Of a stretch of DNA of 64,000 bases, positions 33,752 to 46,297 are shown one piece after another. Below the pieces are notes generated by a model. The model ran no database searches and was not told where the DNA came from. It worked only from the letters and a program-made list of their open reading frames with translations. The stretch is from Brachypterus glaber (taxonomy: Eukaryota; Arthropoda; Insecta; Coleoptera; Kateretidae). Position numbers and translations under genes: made by a program. Position 1 is the first letter of the stretch, and each line of letters starts with the position of its first letter. The stretch lies in contig OY294049.1 of assembly GCA_958510825.1 (NCBI GenBank), positions 33,508,774-33,572,773 on the forward strand, written 5' to 3'.

Positions 33752-33992
33752 CACAGAAAAAAATATTGTCTTAAATCAAGAACGTGTGATTTGGATATAA
33801 CTAAGAGAATATTTTCTCCTTTAAATCAAAATGGTTCTTTAAATATGAAAGGATAAGAATATGGTATGCTAGAAAGAAGAATATATTCTCAAATATAAAA
33901 CAAGAAGAATATGGTATGCATAAAAGAAAAATATATTCTCTTTGTTATATACAAGTCACCATATTCTTAATTTAAGACTATATTTTTCTGTG
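33752..33992. mobile_element. MITE, about 240 bp, ACACAGAAAAA ends
   Basis: ACACAGAAAAAAATATTGTC on the left is mirrored by GACTATATTTTTCTGTGTG, and CTTAAAT/ATTTAAG extends the ends. Inside, AAGAATATGGTATGC occurs twice, each followed by an AATATATTCTC phrase, so the interior is partly duplicated. Confidence 0.7.
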
Positions 33993-34899
33993 TGCACCAA
34001 CACAACACAACCAAATGGTCATTAACTTTTCGGCGTCGTGTAAAAATCCTAAAGTTAGGAAAATTGCAATACAGTTTCAGTTTGGAAATATTTGTTCACC
34101 TCCTCCCCCTAAATTGATTTTTTTAAGTAATTGCTAGCTTCTAGTTGGAAACGTTAATTTTTCTATTATTTGAATTACCCTCGTAATATAAAAAAAATAC
34201 TATTATCTATAAAATTAGTAATACATTAATTTTTATAGTTTTATTACCAATCTGGTTAATTGCACAAGTTAATTAAGTAAATGTGTTATCAAACCCATTA
34301 AATTTAATTTATATATTTAATAATATCGAAAATAAATAATAATACCTGACTAGGGGTAAACTTTATGACACATAACAAGTTTTGTGTTCCTAGTGCTTAT
34401 TGCACAAATATTTCTGAAAATTTATTTATGAGAAATAAGTTGAAGGAATAATGTTGGTTACCTTACTATTACCAAAAAAAAAATTGTTACAGGTGGGACC
34501 TTATAGGCCTTTTCGTATTGCTTACCAATGTTGAGGTTACGGTTATGATTGGTAATTTATTGGTTCAAATTATTTTCCAATACTCCATTATCTTTCGAAA
34601 CCGAGCACCTCAGATTTAACTGTCTAGGATTTTATAATGTGTAGACTTCCTACCTACAGGACTAACTATGGGTTTACGTTGGCAAGTCACTATAGCTTAA
34701 TTTGCATTCAAGATTAGCGTATGTAGTAAATATAACCTATAAGTAGTGTATTTTTTTCGTTTTGTTAAGATAGATAGCGGATAAATTTTGGTCAAAATAC
34801 CAGAATATTCTTTTTATTTGTAAATAGAAATGTTAAGATGTAAAAAACAGCTGTAAATACCGTAAATATTTACATATAAGAAAGAAAGAAGATATTTAA

Positions 34900-35058
34900 C
34901 ACGTTCGCTGCCGTCCATATAAATAAACGCTCATTCCAGGTTCCGGACTACTTTTGTGCAATGTTATTCAATTCTACAGTGAGCCCGCCAGGTGGGCTCT
35001 TGGCATTGAATATGAGTTATTGATGAACCCTCCAGGTGGATTGTCGGCAGCGAACGTG
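34900..35058. mobile_element. piggyBac-style MITE, 159 bp, TTAA duplication
   Basis: CACGTTCGCTGCCG is mirrored by CGGCAGCGAACGTG, and TTAA sits exactly outside both ends (34896-34899, 35059-35062), the hallmark target of piggyBac transposases. Inner palindromic motifs GAGCCCGCCAGGTGGGCTC and the related ACCCTCCAGGTGGATT are present. It cannot encode a transposase. Confidence 0.88.
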
Positions 35059-35186
35059 TTAAAAAAGTTGTAATAATAACCAAACGCTATAACCGCTCTG
35101 ATAGCACGGTTACGATATTTATCGATAACTTTTTTCCCATCTTACTCGTTTAAATGGAATCATTAAAAAAAATCAAGATAAAAAGA

Positions 35187-35266
35187 AATAAAAATGTAAA
35201 TATTTAAAACCTCGCGTCAACGCTAGTGTCGACGCGGCGTCTATGCGAGTACTGGAAATTTGCCGA
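35187..35266 (+). repeat. 80-bp GC-richer repeat, copy 2
   Basis: It matches 32966-33045. Here the core CGCGTCAACGCTAGTGTCGA with CGCG following is a nearly complete palindrome. Confidence 0.75.
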
Positions 35267-37003
35267 ATACTGATCATCACTTAATTTTTTTTAGCCTATT
35301 TCTAAATCGCCATATAATAGGGTCCTTATTTGTAATGAATATGTACTAATAGACTTTATCAGAAGACACAACCGCGGTCTTATGTGTATTACATGGAGGC
35401 CGTAACTTTTCAATGTTTATAAATTTATTCATTGCTAAAACACATAAACAAATAATGCAACTATCACGAGCAAAGTTCACGAATCATGAAACAAATTTAT
35501 TTGCCAGTAGTCCGACTGTATCTATATCCTACCTACCCAGTGTTTTCTTTTAAATCATAAAGATGATACAAATGCATATTTTACTGTTCTTTTCTCTTTG
35601 TTTGAAAGGATGTCGCTTGTCTCCCAAAAGACATCCAGTAAATTTAAAATATTTTCTTTGTTTCTTTTTCTTTCTCGAAAATAAGACTTTTAAAATGTAT
35701 TAAGATAAAGATTAGTGCAAAAATTTTAACCACGAGTCCTGATTTTCCTCAATTTTTATTCCTAATTTGCCTTAAATGTTTAATAAAAACAACGGAAAGT
35801 AGAGGAAGCATTAAACAAAATGGACAATATCATATCATATTACAATACGAGTCTTGCGGATATAAATGTCACCTATTAGTTGCTGCTTCGTATTATTGAT
35901 TCTTTTTGTGCTTTGGTTTTTGGTCGATTTGGTTTTTATAAACTTTCGCTAATAACATCTAATTTATAATTAGTTACTAGGTGTAGTATAAACATTTTCA
36001 TTAATAGAAGAATATAATCCTTATCCTAGTCATCATCCTTAATAATTAAAGTGTAAGTTTTCTAATAATATTACCTGATAAAATTATATAGTTATCAATA
36101 CCTACAACAACACGTTGGTACATTTGCGCCAACCACAAATTTTACTATAGTATAGTACTGTAGCAAATATGACATAAAATAAAATTAATTTTATTGTTAT
36201 TGTTGTTAATTGTTTGTTGTATTTATTTATTTGTTTACTTCTTAATTCTTCAACTGGTTGTTGTATCGTTGTTGTATCGTATAACATTTTACAAAATATG
36301 GTTGCACCCTATATTACAGCAACATTTCTGTCACTGTATTATTAGTCCAATATTATACGAAGCGTATAAAAATAAAACCTTTTTATTGAAAAGTAATATC
36401 AAAGTTTCAACATACAAATTTCAATAAACCTATAAATAATAAAAATTGTGAATAATTATTAAACCTATAATTTATCGTGTAAATAAATATTTAATTTATT
36501 GCAGTAATAATTAACAAAATAAAAATATTTAAAAATTACAAAGTTACGAAATGAGTTACCTATTCACAAACAAATATATCTGAATATATATATTTTTTTT
36601 CATAATAATTATGGACTACAACAACCAATTTTTATGTTTTTTGTTTCTAAGTTACTTATTATATTAGTTTTGTAACTTTTATCTGATATCTAATTTATAA
36701 CAACCCACGTGGTCTTATCACTTTTAGCTGATTAATCTGATACTGGATAATGAGAATTTGAACCGATTAATAAATAATAAATAATTATTTATAATTATAA
36801 TTATTTACCTGTTGTTGTTTATTAGTCAACAAAGTACCTAGTGATGTTGCTTTTTAGTCAAAAATACACATTTCGTAGCTCATAAACAAGGTAAATAGTT
36901 ATATTCCTCGTGCATAATAAATATAAGAAAAATGGTCCTAAAATCCTAACAAAACATTTAAAATACGCTTTTAAAGCCATATAATTTAACCCTTTAAAAA
37001 TTA
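35267..37003. other. Non-coding intron sequence
   Basis: AT-rich. Short ORFs at 36102-36427 on both strands arise from TTG/AAC-rich simple sequence. No exon was recognised. Confidence 0.5.
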
Positions 37004-37653
37004 CCTACCTTTAAATTTTAAAAATATTTTGTTTTTAAATATTTTTTTTTATATAGAAAGAAATTTGATATCATTGTGAAATTTTGTAGGTATGTTTATT
37101 TATATTTAAAGGATACAATTTTTTTTAGATTTTTAATGTGCCATTTTTTGCCATAATTTTTTGTTGAAAAAAACATCAAAAAACGCTGGTCGCCAAGATT
37201 CCTGCCGTTTGGATTGACTAAAAAAAATACGGGATATTATTCAGTATTGAAGTCGCTATAGCCATATCTAGAAGAATTTTTTTGGCCAAAAAATAACAAA
37301 ATGGCGGACTCTTTTCAAAATTTTTGAAATAATTTTGAAGAAAAACGTCTGGCATTTTGTTATTTTTTGGCCAAAAAAAAATTCTTCTAGAAGGGATATA
37401 GTGACTTTAATGTCTCGTTTTTTTTTTGTTTGTTTTTTATGGGATCCAAACGGCCGAAATCATGGCGACCACTGTCTTTTTATGTTTTTTTTTTAATTTA
37501 ATGGCAAACAATGGCACTTTAAAAATATAAAAAAGATTTTTTTTTTGTATTCTTTAAATATAAACATACCTACAAAATTTTACAATGCTATCTTTTTTCT
37601 TTCTATATAAAAAAAATGTTTAAATCAAAATATTTTTAAAATTTTAAGGTAGA
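37004..37653. mobile_element. Foldback element, about 650 bp
   Basis: CCTACCTTTAAATTTTAAAA on the left is mirrored by AAAATTTTAAGGTAGAAGG. Arms of about 300 bp include TTTGGCCAAAAAATAACAAA and its mirror, TCTAGAAGAATTTTT, and GTCGCCAAGATTCCTGCCGT. They converge near 37325. It has more mismatches than the 10395 palindrome. Confidence 0.85.
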
Positions 37654-38881
37654 AGGACCCCTTAAGGAAAATGTAACTCCCTTAGCATCGATCTATGGAA
37701 GTACATGTTAAGAAAGTTTTGATGTAAAGTCACTCTGAATTGTTTAATTTTTTGTCATTCAAACGTAAAATTTTACCTTAAATTGCTTTTTTCTTGAAAA
37801 CGATTGGCCCTACAACTACATTTTTGTGTATTTTTACCTAAGAAATGATATTCTAACAATAAAACTACAAAAAAGTTGACCAGAAAAAGTTTTGGGCAAA
37901 AGGCCTCACCGTGTCGTACGTTTCTGGTCAAAAATAGCTATATAAAAAGACAGGATGCTAGGCTTTATAAGGTTAGATCATATGCAAAACCTTGTTATTA
38001 TAGCTCATAGGGTTCCTGAGTTAATAAAAAAAAACTGAATTTTTGTAGCACTTGCTTCAATTGGCATTTGGTTTCAAGAGAAAGATCTAAAATTTTCGTT
38101 TGTGCTATACATTTTAAAATTTTATTAGAAAAAGACAGGTATTTATATCTATTTATAATAAACAATGTCGGTATAAATAAAAATCATTTTAAACTGGTGG
38201 ATAAAAATATAGATTCTTGATAAATTACAAATTGTTTTCCTTAAAGGTGTATCCATTTTCTTTAGACAGTTAACATTAAGGTTTGTTTATGTTGTTGCTA
38301 TTAAATTGTATGTGACAAGGATGTTAAGTATAGCCATATCAAAAAATGCATGGGAAATTGCATTGCTTAAGATACTACCGACTAACTACTAACTTGAAAC
38401 TGATACTTAATTTTTTAATGACCTTTTACCTGACTTAGGTACAGTAAAAGACATAAATTAAAAGACCGAGTAATACTTATAGTGTTCCGACGAAGAACCC
38501 TATTATATCCCCAAAGGTTTAAGGTTACATTTTGGAAAAAATTAACTCTTTGGTTTCGTGGTGACACCTCGTCGTAACACCTTAATTTACAGGGATATTA
38601 AATGTTTTTTTTGTTAACTAGCTAAATTTGTTCTTGACATCAGTTTTAGATTACTGTCGCTATTGTCTATAAAAATGTAACTACAGTTATGTTTCTGCGA
38701 GATTTTCTCAATATTTTTTGACTACCTACCTATATTCTTTTTAGACAAAATAGTCTGCTTGTGATGATAGAAACTGATGATACATCCTTTATTTATTTTT
38801 TACCTTGATAACTTTTCAATAGGCTCTAACTTCAACTCCATCCATATATTTTCTTTTTAATTTATTTTATATTTATTTCAG
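37654..38881. other. 3' end of SoxF intron 1
   Basis: AT-rich. It holds a weak inverted repeat at 38484-38582 (GTGTTCCGACGA against TCGTCGTAACAC). It ends in a T-rich tract and TTATTTCAG at 38873-38881, a good acceptor. Confidence 0.6.
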
Positions 38882-39348
38882 CATCATGGACAACGCAACG
38901 CCATCTCCCACCCCAAATAATCACTACACAAACTGTTTATCACCTCAATCCAACTCACCCTCACCTCTATTAGCTTATCAGTTACCTCAACGGTATGAGT
39001 ACAGCGAGGATATGGTACCTGCTTCCCAAGTTCTTCCTCAGCACCTTCCAAAATCTCAGGAGATGTCCTCATGGGGCCAACTGGCTTCAGAAAATGACTA
39101 TTATAGACAATACGATCCTAATAGATTCGGGAACGATTATTTAAGAACGAACTTCAATGATACAATGCCAGTGTACACCGCGAGAAATAGTTTTGTGCCG
39201 AAACTAGGTGGTCAAGGACAAAAAGTGTCAAAAGAAGCAAGGATAAGGAGACCCATGAACGCATTTATGGTATGGGCGAAAGTAGAAAGGAAAAAATTAG
39301 CAGATGAAAATCCTGATCTCCATAATGCCGATCTAAGTAAAATGTTAG
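38882..39348 (+). CDS. SoxF: SoxF-group HMG-box transcription factor, second coding exon (5' half of HMG box)
   Basis: It encodes the N-terminal arm and the first half of a Sox HMG domain, a nuclear DNA-binding factor that bends DNA at the minor groove of AACAAT-type sites. Counting from the predicted start exon, residues 14-133 are a Ser/Pro/Asn/Tyr-rich, probably disordered region ([11 protein letters not shown] and similar). The HMG box starts at residue 134 with [14 protein letters not shown], then [20 protein letters not shown] and ML. The RPMNAFMVW signature is diagnostic of Sox. NPDLHNA-LSKMLG with an intron at that point is typical of the SoxF group (vertebrate Sox7/17/18, Drosophila Sox15). 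The exon ends TTAG|GTAAGT, phase 1, splitting the Gly of KMLG. The rest of the box should lie in the next exon, which I did not find before 64000. The acceptor is TTATTTCAG. Without the upstream exon, translation would start at the ATG at 38886. Confidence 0.95.
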
Positions 39349-40129
39349 GTAAGTTAAAATACAAATTTCCTCCTATAATAATGACACCAAACTGATATAC
39401 CTAAGAATAAGTTTTGATATTATCGAAGTTTTGAATATGGCTTTCCTCTTCTTTCGCGAAATGTTTTTTCTGAAATATAAGGGTGGGGTACTTTATCTCG
39501 GAAAACCACATCTATATAGTATGCATAATTTATAGATAGTAGTAGTGAAAAATATAACAAAAAATAACCCACTCTTTTTTACGACCATTGTACAGTATCT
39601 ATGTTGGTTCACTAAAAAAATAAGCCTATTTGAGTTTGCTTCAATAATTGATAATAATCTCTTTGCCATTTTGCCAAATGAAATTCATATTTGTTAAAAT
39701 CCCTTAACTTCGCCTCAAGAAGCCATCATTCCTTGGTTTAAATCTCGGTATGAATACTACATTTTTTACCGAAAGCATCAATTTTGATACTTGGTTGGTA
39801 TGGTACTTTACATAAAACCTTAGGTACTCTCCAAACGAGAATGAAAAACCTTTACAAATAAATTAGGCTTTTGAAGTTTAGGGGATATAATAAGGTATAA
39901 AAAAGGGGCACCGTAAATGAGTCATTAAGGTTTTTTTTCTGTTTTCTTATCGCCCTCCCTAAGACCACAAAAAAAATCCTTAAAATATCCTCTGGATAAG
40001 TTGCTATTAGCAACAGCCACTTGCTAAAATACATACAGTGGCTCTCGTCGCTCCTGTAGGCATCTTCTGTTTCCATTGGGTGTTGATAAAAGCATTTATT
40101 AACCAGTCTTGAAATTATGACGGATCAGT

Positions 40130-40520
40130 GATTTAGCCGTCCAATTGCGTCGATTCGAGTAAAACTTAGTAGTGGACAAGCGTGGCCAGATGGGAGTAAT
40201 TCCACGTAGTGAAAAAACCGTATCGGCGTAAGGTAGGATGAAATGAAAGTATTAAACAGTCAATAGCTGAACGTAGTGGCCTTCTTCTTGACTATTAAAG
40301 ATAAGCATTCGGAGATGCCGGTGCGTGTGCAACCTGATAGTGGGGCTTAGAACTGAGTAGAAGGAAGTTTCGAGAGATACAGCGCGAGAGCAAGATTTGT
40401 GCATCTCATTAGACGCAGATTAATGGGGTTTTGGAGACTGTACTGCGCGGCCAACCTACGATACCGCTCATTGGCCGGGCCGTCGCTGTGACCGGTCCGT
40501 TGGCCAATCGACGTTCACTT
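40130..40520. promoter_or_regulatory. CpG- and CCAAT-containing GC-rich block in SoxF intron 2
   Basis: About 390 bp clearly richer in G+C and CpG than its surroundings, 0.8 kb after the HMG exon. It includes GCTCATTGGCCGGGCCGTCG and CCGTTGGCCAATCGACG, that is, three CCAAT/ATTGG boxes within about 45 bp (about 40470-40510). It could be an enhancer, an alternative promoter or the promoter of a non-coding RNA. It could also be a decayed repeat. No ORF with protein character is present. Confidence 0.35.
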
Positions 40521-42652
40521 CCAATTATTCCCCATTATTTTGTTTTAAGGTCATCTGGCGTAGAAAATGGCCGAATGACTTGTTTATATGTAATCATACG
40601 TTTAATTCTAGCGCATTAGCTTTATTACTGTACTTAAATTCATCCTCTGTCTACTTAGAGAATTCCTACTTTATTAAGTATACTATTAACAGTACTGCAA
40701 CCAATAATTTCTGGGAGTGCCGCAAGGACACTACCTTGGACCATCTCGATTTCATTCAGATATAGATGATTTACAACCAACATTGATACTAATATATTTT
40801 TTCGCAATTTAAATTGTAAATTCTTTCTAGGATGAACTGGTTTTTCGATTTAGGTGACAAATTTTGTACTAGGCCGTTTTAAAATGCCATAGAAAATTTG
40901 CAATTTTGGCGGAGGCGCATGTGATGAGAACCTTCACATCAGACAATAATTCAAAAAATATGAAAATTTTTTGCCAAAACCAAATCTATACCTATACATT
41001 TGTCAATATGTCAATAGAACAAGACAAAATACCAATTTTTATACCAACTCTCGGAATAAAATTTGATTTTTTAAAGAAGTTATCTTATCTTGGTGATTTT
41101 TTATTTCCATTTATACTTCGAATTATTATGCCCCTTTATTATGAGACGTGTAAAATTTTTGAATTTAATTTCATAATTTTTCTTTATTAGGTACATTTAA
41201 TTTGCAATTTATTGATTAAAAAATGTACAAATTCAATTTAAAGTGACTTTTATTACTTATTTTATGAAGACGACAATTAGAAAATGTTTATAACCTGTGT
41301 TTCATAATAAACTATCACAGATGTAATAAAATGTAATTTTTAATGTCGGATTTTACGAAGCCCTTTCAAATTAAATGGACAGTTTATGTGTCAGTTATTT
41401 ATAATTGTGAAATGTCTATAAACATTATACTTATTTAAAACCAATCATTTAGAACTTTCATATTTCTATTTACAGTTTTAAATATTACCATATAGGTATG
41501 TTTTATAACCACAATATGTAAAATAATTACCTTTCTTACTTCCAAATTATCAACAGGCTGTCACTGAGCCTACAAGAACTAATTACGATAGAAATGCGTT
41601 TATTCTAAATTGCTATTGCGAGGGTAATTGGTTTAAGTAACATAATTTCCTTATCAAAAGTCAGTTTTTCATTACACGGTTTAGTTAGGTTGGTTGAAAC
41701 CAGATAGTTTTTATGGGAACATTGAAGTAAACCTATACTATGCTCCTGCAAGAAGGTGTTATCTGCACAGAGCGTGTCAAAAGTCCGCCCCCCTCCCTTT
41801 AAGTTTTGAACGACTTAAGATATCAACTTAAAATTTAAAACACTTAAATAACATAACCCAAAATATTTTTTTAATATATATTTGATATGCCTAGGGAGCA
41901 CAATAGAGACAGGAGGCAAGGGGGACATTTTTTTTAATGGAAAGGGGGGTCCTGTGATACATCATTTTAATCGGTCGGTTTGTCGGTCCGTGTGTCCGGG
42001 AAATTTGTGACCACGATAACTCAAGACGCTTCGGGCTAAAGACTTCAAATTTGGACCATACGTTGATTATCTAAAGTTCTAGACTTGGTCTAAGGGGGTA
42101 AAATGGGGTAAAAACAATTTTATCAAAAACATTTTTTTTTCAGTTTATTTTTCGTTTTACTAAAAAAGAAACTTTTTTGAAAAAAAAAACATTTTTTTAT
42201 TTTTTTTTTTTTTAATGCTCCTAGGCCTATAGGGGAAAGTATTATTTTGTTAGTAGCAGTTTTTTTTTAATCTGAACTAGGCAATTTTTTAACAAAATCA
42301 CTTTCGGCACTTTATCTTCTAAACACGTGCCCTTTTTCTAGTCACGTGTATTGACATCCGTTTCAACGCGACACACTGACTTATAATAACGGAAAAATTT
42401 AACCACAGTCGTAGCCGTTGTCCACCAACAATTTCATGTAAAGAATTCATAAAACATAACCTATGTCAACTGATAATTGCCGATATAAAAATAGTGAATT
42501 TGACATCCATATAAACGACCACATTATTGAACTGGTATCGACTCAGTAATGTTAAAATGTTTTAATAATAAATATTGACAATATTTATTCTATCACGGTT
42601 CCATTGTTACAATAGCATTGTACTAATAATATTCATAGTCACAAAAAAGTTG
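40521..42652. other. Non-coding; repeat fragment
   Basis: 41970-42080 contains TCGGTCGGTTTGTCGGTCCG and ACGATAACTCAAGACGCTTC, a phrase style seen in dispersed repeats, followed by long A/T runs to about 42220. Short ORFs (94 codons at 40906) lack support. Confidence 0.45.
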
Positions 42653-43070
42653 TGAGATCAACTTACCGCGGTGCACTATGGAGTCCTTTGATCCCAGTCG
42701 ATATTTTTGTCTATAATATTCCTAGAGTAATTTTTAGAGTTCTTTTGATGACTCTAGGGAGAAATAAAATAAAATATATACCTATTTCGAATGTTGATTT
42801 TTTTATATTTAAAAGTTTTAAAGTTCAAGTTTAAGTTAAAATTTTAAAATGCTATTGAAATTTAACAATGGCGCTCGAAGAAACAATATTGAAATCAAGT
42901 AAAATTATATTAAAAATACAATTAAATACTCACCTCAGTGCACTGTGGAGTCCTTCGAGTCCAGTTGATGTTTTTGTCTATAATATTCCTAATTTTGAAA
43001 AGAAATGAAATCAAAACATGGGGCGAATACCCCTGAAGAAACATTATGGAAATCAAGTAAAAAAAATGTA
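42653..43070 (-). other. Tandemly duplicated segment with two 44-nt mini-exon-like units
   Basis: On the - strand, 42710-42667 and 42977-42934 are each 44 nt, each preceded by AATATTATAG and followed by a consensus donor (GTAAGT and GTGAGT). In the shared frame they read TKISTGIKGLHSAPR and TKTSTGLEGLHSALR with no stop, whereas the other two frames are closed in at least one copy. A second shared motif, TGATTTC-AAT-TTGTTTCTTC, recurs next to each (about 42875 and 43040). This looks like a duplicated exon of an unrecognised gene or gene relic. The acceptors lack a pyrimidine tract, which weakens the case. Confidence 0.35.
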
Positions 43071-43831
43071 TTTTAACATTATTATTAGAATTATTGGTAT
43101 TTCAAGTGATTAAAATTTTTATTTAAAATTTATCTTTAAATACTGATTTTATGGAACATTCTTATTATATAATTTCGTAATTTTATATACATTTAAACTG
43201 TACTTAATAATTAATAGTTATAAACCTATTAATATTTTTAATATTGGAAATAAAATTTTAATTTTGAATGTAAAATTTAATCATTAACGATAGTATAAAA
43301 CCACTTTTATTAGTTCCAAATATTCGAAAATTACATCGATGGAGTTATGCAATAATTGTGGTCTAAAACATTAATATGTAGGTTCCAAATTCCGCTTATC
43401 CGATTTTTGTACCAAAATGTAATCACATAAATTCATAAAAGTATTGACTTTCCGAAAGATGGATGTTTTTGAAAAAAAAAAACAAGTCGAAAAGTTATCT
43501 TTTCTAAGCAAGGGCAGAAAAGAGCTCATTTTAACCTGTTTTGGCTTAAGATTTCACCTCATATATAGCCCGCCGATTGTCATTATGAGAGCAACATAAC
43601 CAAAAATTTGTTTAAATGCAATTATTTTGGTAATATTTTATGCTTTATATGATTGTGAATAAAATACTGTTCTAAACTCATAAGAAAATGGCAAAAAACT
43701 TTTCGCTTCTTTATTAAACGAACACAATATGGGCCAAGAAAGTGCATGTTTGTGCCCACCTTATTACGTTCTTGCCCTGCAATAATTATTATAATCGATG
43801 CTACTCAGCTTGCGACAGTCAGAACAATTTT

Positions 43832-44056
43832 TTATAGTGGAAGAGCACGAAACACGAAGTGCGTTTTTTGTATGCCATTACCAACTGTATACAGATATAT
43901 CTCATAGTTATAGGCATCTTTTCGATATAACAGATATACTGGCAGTGTCATCTATGAAACAGAAGACCAACTAACAAGTTTAAGAGGTGGTGGCAATATT
44001 AGGAACATGGCAATAATTGGCTCACCTACCTTAGAAAGCATGTCTTTCACAGGTAT
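43832..44056 (+). repeat. About 220-bp dispersed direct repeat, copy 1
   Basis: From TTATAGTGGAAGAGCACGAA to GCATGTCTTTCACAGGTATA, it matches 46461-46676 closely in the same orientation with a few indels. The last 70 bp are the best conserved (AACATGGCAATAATTGGCTC). Its nature is unknown. Confidence 0.85.
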
Positions 44057-44590
44057 AATATACCTGCATATTATGCAAAAGTATCTAAATCTTAGGTATA
44101 TATATTTATTCAAATAACTGTAATATGGTCATTATGCAAGAAAAACTGAGGGCTCGAGATGGACCCATTGTTTACAAGTGTGACTTCACATTTCATTCAT
44201 TCAAAGTACACATTCATTTTGGAATAACGGATTCGGAAACTGCTATTGAACACTCTTGACGAAGTTCTGACATATTTATTACCTCTTTAGATACGACATT
44301 CAATTGTTTTTGACAACTACCTAATTAGTTTGTAGCAAAAAGTTGAGTTTTTTTGTGAAAATAAGCTTATTGTCATTCTTGAAATGATATTATCATCCAA
44401 TATTTACACTATTATATTATTCTTTAGAAGAAGAAGACGAATTTCTTCTTGTAAACAGTGGAAGGTCCGTTAAGTTTTTTAATGTAAACTCCGCGCAGAA
44501 TCTATATGATTTGATGTTTGATTGTTTTTTGTTGCATGGTTGGTAGAATAAATTTAATACCCTATTTAAGGTTGCAAAGACAGAATAGCA

Positions 44591-44636
44591 GGAAGAAGAA
44601 GAAGAAAAAGAAGAAGAAGAAGACCAAGAAGAAGGT
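44591..44636 (+). repeat. AAG/GAA microsatellite
   Basis: About 15 GAA-type triplets with few interruptions. They produce a Lys-rich spurious frame. Confidence 0.85.
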
Positions 44637-46297
44637 GGCTATCAAGTTTCAAATTCACTGTCAATACAAACATTATTTTGACATTAAAAAAAATCTAAAT
44701 AATTATTAAAAGGCAAGAAGAAATTACAAGAAAAATCTTTAAAAAGGAAACTAAAGTATCAATCTACAACTGTTTTGTAAAAATTAAGCAATATAATACA
44801 GTGCTAAATAAGGGGTTCAGAGTAAACGATGTGGAAATATTTTTTTGGCGAGTTCACATAATACTGTTCCTAATTTTATTTAAAAAATATAATTTAAGCT
44901 CAGGTAGGGTAAAATTTTATTTTGATAGCATATTATAAATTAAAAAAAACTTACTTTTATTATAACTTTTAACAAATTTCCACTTCTTAAAAACTTTTTA
45001 TAATGATTTGTAAAACGTAACATGACAGTTATTTTAATCTAAATGTCAAAAATTATCAAACGCACAATTCGTAATAAAAATATCACTAAAAGTCATTTTT
45101 AAACCACTAATCATAGCTTCCTTGATCCAATTTGTTACTCAGATAGATAATGCGCCGAGTTTAAGTCCTAGTTTTTAAACCATTTTGACTTGCACTGTTA
45201 TAAATAGTTTGAGTATTAAAGTAAAACTTTGTATTGAGAAACTTGAGAAATGATAAACTGTTAAGACAATAATTTCAATATTTAGATAACGATACCCCCA
45301 AGCAACAAAGCCGTAACTCATATATTGTCATTTTTCACGACAGCTAAATTTCTAAAATATTTTTTTTTTGTTATTTAAGGGTGGGTAAATGATTGAAGTG
45401 GAAAAGGAAGCCATGAAATACGTTATTTGAAAGCTTATAAAATTCTCTATTTAACTGTATAAATATTTATTGTTTATTTATTGTTTGTTTCTGATAATAT
45501 TCAAGTTTAAATTTTTTTACTTTAGTGTTTTTAGCTAAACTTTTGGTTAAAATGGCCTGTGGAGAAATCTGAAAAAACGAAAATTACCTAAGATACTAAG
45601 ATATTCGAAATTGGGAATCTAAAATTATAGTTCCTATAGTATTTCGTAGAAAATCGCTTAATGATTAAATTACGTCTTAAATGTGAAGGAATAACAAGAA
45701 ACATAAGCAATGGGATCCAGATCTACTCTTGAAAAATTTTTTTCGGATATGTCCGAAATGAGGAGCCCTTTTTCAAATGCCCAAAATTGCGCTGATTTTT
45801 TTTAACCGTGTTTTTTGGGAAAAATAAACTGTAATAAAATTGCTTTTATAATAAATCATGGTTCGCTATAATAAGTTGTATCTGGTTATATAAAAAAAAT
45901 ATCAAAAAGTAATACCGAGTATTAAATATTGAATACATTGTAAATGGTATCCGAAATTAGGCGACTTATCAAAATTGAGTAAATGAGTGAAATCTTAAAA
46001 TTGACTCTTGTATTTTTAATTGGATGCAAATTTTGAAGGTGTTGATATGAGACAATGTGACTGAAAATTGACCACCCATGTCTTTGTTTCAGGATAATAA
46101 AACCAGCTTTAAGTTTTACATATGGTTTAGTCACCTTCGATGTAAAATAAATAAATATAGGCCTGTTAAATTACAAATTTTGTCGCCATTTATGTACTGC
46201 GGCCCACTCTCTGATAAATGATTAATAACGGTTCTCAAATTCGTAGTAGGTAGATCATGTTTCATATACAAGCACTTAAGGCAAAAAGGACCTTGTT
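44637..46297. other. Non-coding, no feature recognised
   Basis: AT-rich. A 70-codon - strand ORF at 45922-46134 has no features to support it. Confidence 0.45.

Larger units (their letters stand above)
12589..38881 (+). other. SoxF: Predicted SoxF intron 1, about 26.3 kb
   Basis: GT at 12589-12590 and AG at 38880-38881 bound a phase-2 intron. It is filled with the MITEs, foldbacks, minisatellites and SINEs listed individually. No other exon with clear coding character was found in it. Its reality depends on the first-exon prediction. Confidence 0.55.

Noticed and set aside
44518..44709. Lys-rich ORF
   Set aside because: It is produced by the GAA microsatellite at 44591-44636.
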